Positions 29,713 to 32,370 of a stretch of 32,370 nt of DNA are shown piece by piece. The position numbers and the translations under genes are program-made. Origin of the DNA: JANXQG01 sp037147235 (GTDB taxonomy: Bacteria > Planctomycetota > Planctomycetia > Pirellulales > Thermoguttaceae); contig JBAWVO010000038.1 of assembly GCA_037147235.1 (NCBI GenBank), positions 1-32,370 on the forward strand, written 5' to 3'. The notes under the pieces are model-generated. The model ran no database searches and was not told the DNA's origin. It saw only the letters and a list, made by a program, of their open reading frames with translations. How positions within the stretch are numbered: the stretch's first letter is position 1; each line of letters starts with the position of its first letter.

Positions 29713-32078
29713 TCCGAACTCTATCAATCCTCAAAGTAGCAGGCACACTCCGTGTGCCGTCCGCCCTATCAGCCCTCGCCCTCTTCGCCGTCGCGCTCAT
29801 GCCGCACACCGGGTTTGCCCAGATACAGAACCTTCAGAACCGCGTCAATTCGGCAATGCCTCGTGCATCAGGCGGACAGCAAGCCGTCCACGAGCCATTC
29901 AGCGGGCCGATCACCGCCGCCAAGATTCGCATCGCCATCGACGACGCCGTAATGTACCTTCGCAATTGCCAAACGCCCGCCGGATCGATCGGCGAGGGCT
30001 ATGGGTATCCCGGCGGACCGACCGGGCTGGCCTCGCTAGCCATGCTGGCTGCTGGCGCAGATCCGGCCGCCGACGATCAACTGAATAAAGCCCTTGATTG
30101 GCTGGCCAAACAAGAGACGAACAACACCTACGTCCGCGGCATTCGCGCCAACGTCTGGGAATACGCACTCCGCAAGGCCCCCTACGACGTGCGGCTCCGC
30201 AGTCTGCTTAAGGCCGATTTCGAGTGGCTCCTGGCCGCGCTGGGCGACCGCGAGGGCTGGCGTTACAACATGGAATCCCGCGATTGGGACAACTCATGCA
30301 CGCAGTACGGCGTGCTGGGCTTATGGGCCGCCGCCCGGGCAGGATTTGAGCCGGGCGACAAGTTTTGGGTCACGATGTCAAAACACTTCCGTAGTTGCCA
30401 AACCGCCGACGGTGGTTGGGGATACGTGGGCCATGCTGGGCCCACGCCCAACATGGCCACCGCCGGGCTGGCCAGCATGTTCCTGGTTTTCGACATGTAC
30501 CACGCCCGCCACGCGTATCGTGCGGATAAGCCCGACACCTTCGCACAGGGCGAGGCGGCCGAGGTGCTTGCTTCACTCGATCGGGGCATGAACTGGCTCG
30601 GAAAGGCCCAAGGCAACAAGAACGACGGCTACTACCTTTACGGCATCGAACGTACCGGCGTGGCGGGAGGCCGGAAGTATATCGGCGGCGAAGACTGGTT
30701 CGCGCGCGGGGCCGAGGTCGTGCTCAAGTCCCAGTGCCGCGACGGTTCCATTCCGCTTGGACGTTGGGGCGGGCCGCCGGTCAGCACTTCGTTCTGCACG
30801 ATGTTTCTGGTTTACGGCGGGGCACCGCTGGCCATGGAAAAACTCCGCTACGGCGAAGGGCAGGACTGGAATCTCAATCCCCGCGATGTGGCCAACCTGA
30901 GCAAGTTTCTCTGGTCGGCCTACGAGCGGCCGATGAACTGGCAAGTGGTTTCGGTCGATGCCAAAGACGAGTTTGAAGCGCCGATCCTCTTCCTCAGCGG
31001 CTCGAAGCCGGTCCATTTCACCGAGGAGCAGATGCTCAAGCTGCGCGATTACATTCTCGGCGGCGGCACAATCCTCGCCGAGCCGAGCGACCACAGTCCG
31101 GAGTTTGCCCAATCGATGGAGGAATTGGTGCGGATGATGTTTCCCAAGCGGTATTACCCGGACTACGAATTGAAGCTGCTCCCGCCCGACCACGGCATCT
31201 ACACGGTGGTGAAGCAGGATTGGAAAGATCTTCCGCGGCTGCGGGGAGTTTCCGACGGATCGAGAACATTCTTTATCCTCTCGGACGAGTACTTGGCGGC
31301 AGACTGGCAGACGAATCGCTCGACGAGCAACGCCTTCAATCTGGCCACGAACCTGCTATTCTACGCGACCGATCTCGGCGAGTTGGAAGGAAAATTCGCC
31401 TCGATGCTGCCCAACAGCCCGCCAGCCAAAGCCCGCAAAGAGATATTCAAGGTCGCCCGGGGACGGTTCGATGGCGGCCAGCAGCAGCCGTTTGATTGGG
31501 ATGCGGCAAACCAGTGCTGGAAGAAGTTTGCGCCCTACGCGCAGCATGTCACCGGCTGCAAGTTGGAGGAGGTTGCGCCGGTCCGCCTGGGGGTTGATCC
31601 ACTCGATGGCATTCGCTTGCTGCACCTCACCGGGCGGAACAAGCTTGTTCTGACCGAGGGCCAGCGGGCAGCCCTCAAGCAGTTCGTGGCTGCGGGCGGC
31701 ACAATCTTGGTCGATGCCTATGCCGGCTCCTCGACCTTCGCAGCCTCCGCGCGGGTGGAGATTGAAGGGATCTTCGGCCCGCTCGAACCGCTTTCTGCCG
31801 ACCATCCGCTAGCCGAAGGCCGCTTTGAAGGCGGGGCCGATCTGTCGCTGGTCACGTTCAAACTTCCAGCGAGGCAACTCCTTCGCCGGCAGGGCGAAAC
31901 GCCCCGCAGCCAGCGGTTGCTTGTCGCCCGTATGAAGAATCGCCCCGTCGTTCTATTTTCCCCGTTCGATCTGACCGCAGCGATGGCCGGCATCGGGAAC
32001 TACCGCTCGCTCGGCTACAAGGCCGACTCCGCCCGCAAGATCGTCGCCAACTTAGTGGCCTACCTGATGCTGGATTGA
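29709..32078 (+). CDS. Secreted prenyltransferase-fold / DUF4159 protein
   Basis: A 789-residue protein with an N-terminal signal peptide (VPSALSALALFAVALMPHTG, cleavage near FAQ38). Residues about 70-380 form an alpha/alpha toroid of squalene-hopene-cyclase or prenyltransferase type, with repeats such as CQTPAGS, CQTADGGWGYVG and SQCRDGSIPLGRWGG; no DXDD cyclase motif is seen. Residues about 410-560 resemble DUF4159 (PILFLSGSKPVHFTEEQMLK, then LRDYILGGGTILAEPS, then LPPDHGIYTV). A second, more diverged DUF4159-like unit follows at about 595-789 (LLHLTGRNKLVLTEGQRAAL, KQFVAAGGTILVDAYAG). The function is unknown; planctomycetes have many such proteins, often next to MoxR/vWA genes. The start overlaps the VIT/vWA stop, and AGGAG stands upstream, so the two are co-translated and probably act together. 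Confidence 0.88.
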   Translation: MIRTLSILKVAGTLRVPSALSALALFAVALMPHTGFAQIQNLQNRVNSAMPRASGGQQAVHEPFSGPITAAKIRIAIDDAVMYLRNCQTPAGSIGEGYGYPGGPTGLASLAMLAAGADPAADDQLNKALDWLAKQETNNTYVRGIRANVWEYALRKAPYDVRLRSLLKADFEWLLAALGDREGWRYNMESRDWDNSCTQYGVLGLWAAARAGFEPGDKFWVTMSKHFRSCQTADGGWGYVGHAGPTPNMATAGLASMFLVFDMYHARHAYRADKPDTFAQGEAAEVLASLDRGMNWLGKAQGNKNDGYYLYGIERTGVAGGRKYIGGEDWFARGAEVVLKSQCRDGSIPLGRWGGPPVSTSFCTMFLVYGGAPLAMEKLRYGEGQDWNLNPRDVANLSKFLWSAYERPMNWQVVSVDAKDEFEAPILFLSGSKPVHFTEEQMLKLRDYILGGGTILAEPSDHSPEFAQSMEELVRMMFPKRYYPDYELKLLPPDHGIYTVVKQDWKDLPRLRGVSDGSRTFFILSDEYLAADWQTNRSTSNAFNLATNLLFYATDLGELEGKFASMLPNSPPAKARKEIFKVARGRFDGGQQQPFDWDAANQCWKKFAPYAQHVTGCKLEEVAPVRLGVDPLDGIRLLHLTGRNKLVLTEGQRAALKQFVAAGGTILVDAYAGSSTFAASARVEIEGIFGPLEPLSADHPLAEGRFEGGADLSLVTFKLPARQLLRRQGETPRSQRLLVARMKNRPVVLFSPFDLTAAMAGIGNYRSLGYKADSARKIVANLVAYLMLD

Positions 32079-32319
32079 ACTTAGGAAACGGTTGCGCCAT
32101 TTTTTGGCTCTTCCGGTTCTAGGTACAGATGTGTTGCCACTTCTCTTGCCGGTTGAAACGCGAACTCAAAGTCACCCTAAACGGAATTATCGGCACAGAA
32201 GCTCCCTGCGGCACAACGGGCGACCACCAAGGCTCAACACCGCGTGTAACATCCGCCGATTCCTTCCGTTATCCCGCTTGCGCGGGTTGCGACGTAAATG
32301 CACGGCGATTCGATTTTTC
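32079..32319. other. Intergenic region, no convincing gene
   Basis: I see no clear terminator. A frame of 71 codons (32129-32344) is open on the plus strand but has no ribosome binding site, an amino-acid composition unlike the neighbours, and runs into the repeat at 32320, so I do not call it a gene. Confidence 0.5.
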
Positions 32320-32370
32320 GGCTCTCCGCCGGGTTTGCGGATAATTGTGGTGCGGGCGTCCCGCCTGCCC
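32320..32370. repeat. GCGGGCGTC-type palindromic repeat, right copy (cut by window edge)
   Basis: GGCTCTCCGCCGGGTTTGCG and the following 31 bases match the inverse of 27033-27083 with about one mismatch. It is in the opposite orientation to the left copy, so the VIT/vWA and DUF4159 genes are bracketed by inverted repeats. The other half lies beyond the window. Confidence 0.85.

Noticed and set aside
32129..32344. Plus-strand open frame of 71 codons
   Set aside because: No ribosome binding site, odd composition and it ends inside the palindromic repeat.

Overview
The window looks like chromosomal DNA of a planctomycete (Planctomycetota, Pirellulales-like). This rests on protein style only: a serine/threonine kinase carrying a membrane segment and a caspase-like tail, a secreted VIT/von Willebrand protein coupled to a prenyltransferase-fold/DUF4159 protein, a Tad locus without a recognisable secretin, G+C-rich genes, and many dispersed palindromic intergenic repeats. 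No rRNA or species marker is present.

Left part (1-17222, all minus strand). A Tad/Flp pilus locus runs from a stand-alone CpaF ATPase (17222) through two small pilin-like peptides, a prepilin peptidase, two TadE/TadG-type proteins, a TadE-like protein, an unknown membrane-anchored protein, CpaB/RcpC, a second CpaF fused to an N-terminal FHA domain, TadB and TadC. Most junctions are stop/start overlaps. Downstream lie a zinc-ribbon membrane protein, a REP-type tyrosine transposase bounded by inverted REP-like hairpins, and a large kinase-TM-repeat-caspase-like protein whose expected catalytic Cys is Ser. A partial hypothetical gene runs off the left edge. No secretin (CpaC/RcpA) or TadZ/CpaE is seen.

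Middle (17223-18369): a decayed junction. A truncated kinase fragment and a truncated permease/PII chimera abut head to head beside a tRNA attachment site.

Integrated element (18370-26621, about 8.25 kb). A 46-bp perfect direct repeat of the 3' part of a CAT-anticodon tRNA gene bounds it; the intact tRNA is at the right end beside a tyrosine integrase. Inside are a leader RNA candidate (three-way junction whose hairpin loop is complementary to the downstream ribosome binding site) ahead of an unknown gene with its own terminator; a translationally coupled operon (small protein, excisionase-like HTH protein, prim-pol/RecA-like replication protein, an overlooked 51-residue Cys-rich protein, several unknown small proteins, a DUF5681-like protein); four copies of a 17-bp site related to GGTACGGTTTTGGGTAC at both ends and inside; and the integrase. 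No capsid, portal or large terminase gene is recognisable, so it looks like a phage satellite or an integrative plasmid-like element.

Right part (26697-32370): a broken integrase relic interrupted by a palindromic repeat, then a secreted VIT/vWA protein coupled to a secreted prenyltransferase-fold/DUF4159 protein. An inverted copy of the same palindromic repeat lies at the window's right edge, so the two-gene unit is bracketed by inverted repeats.
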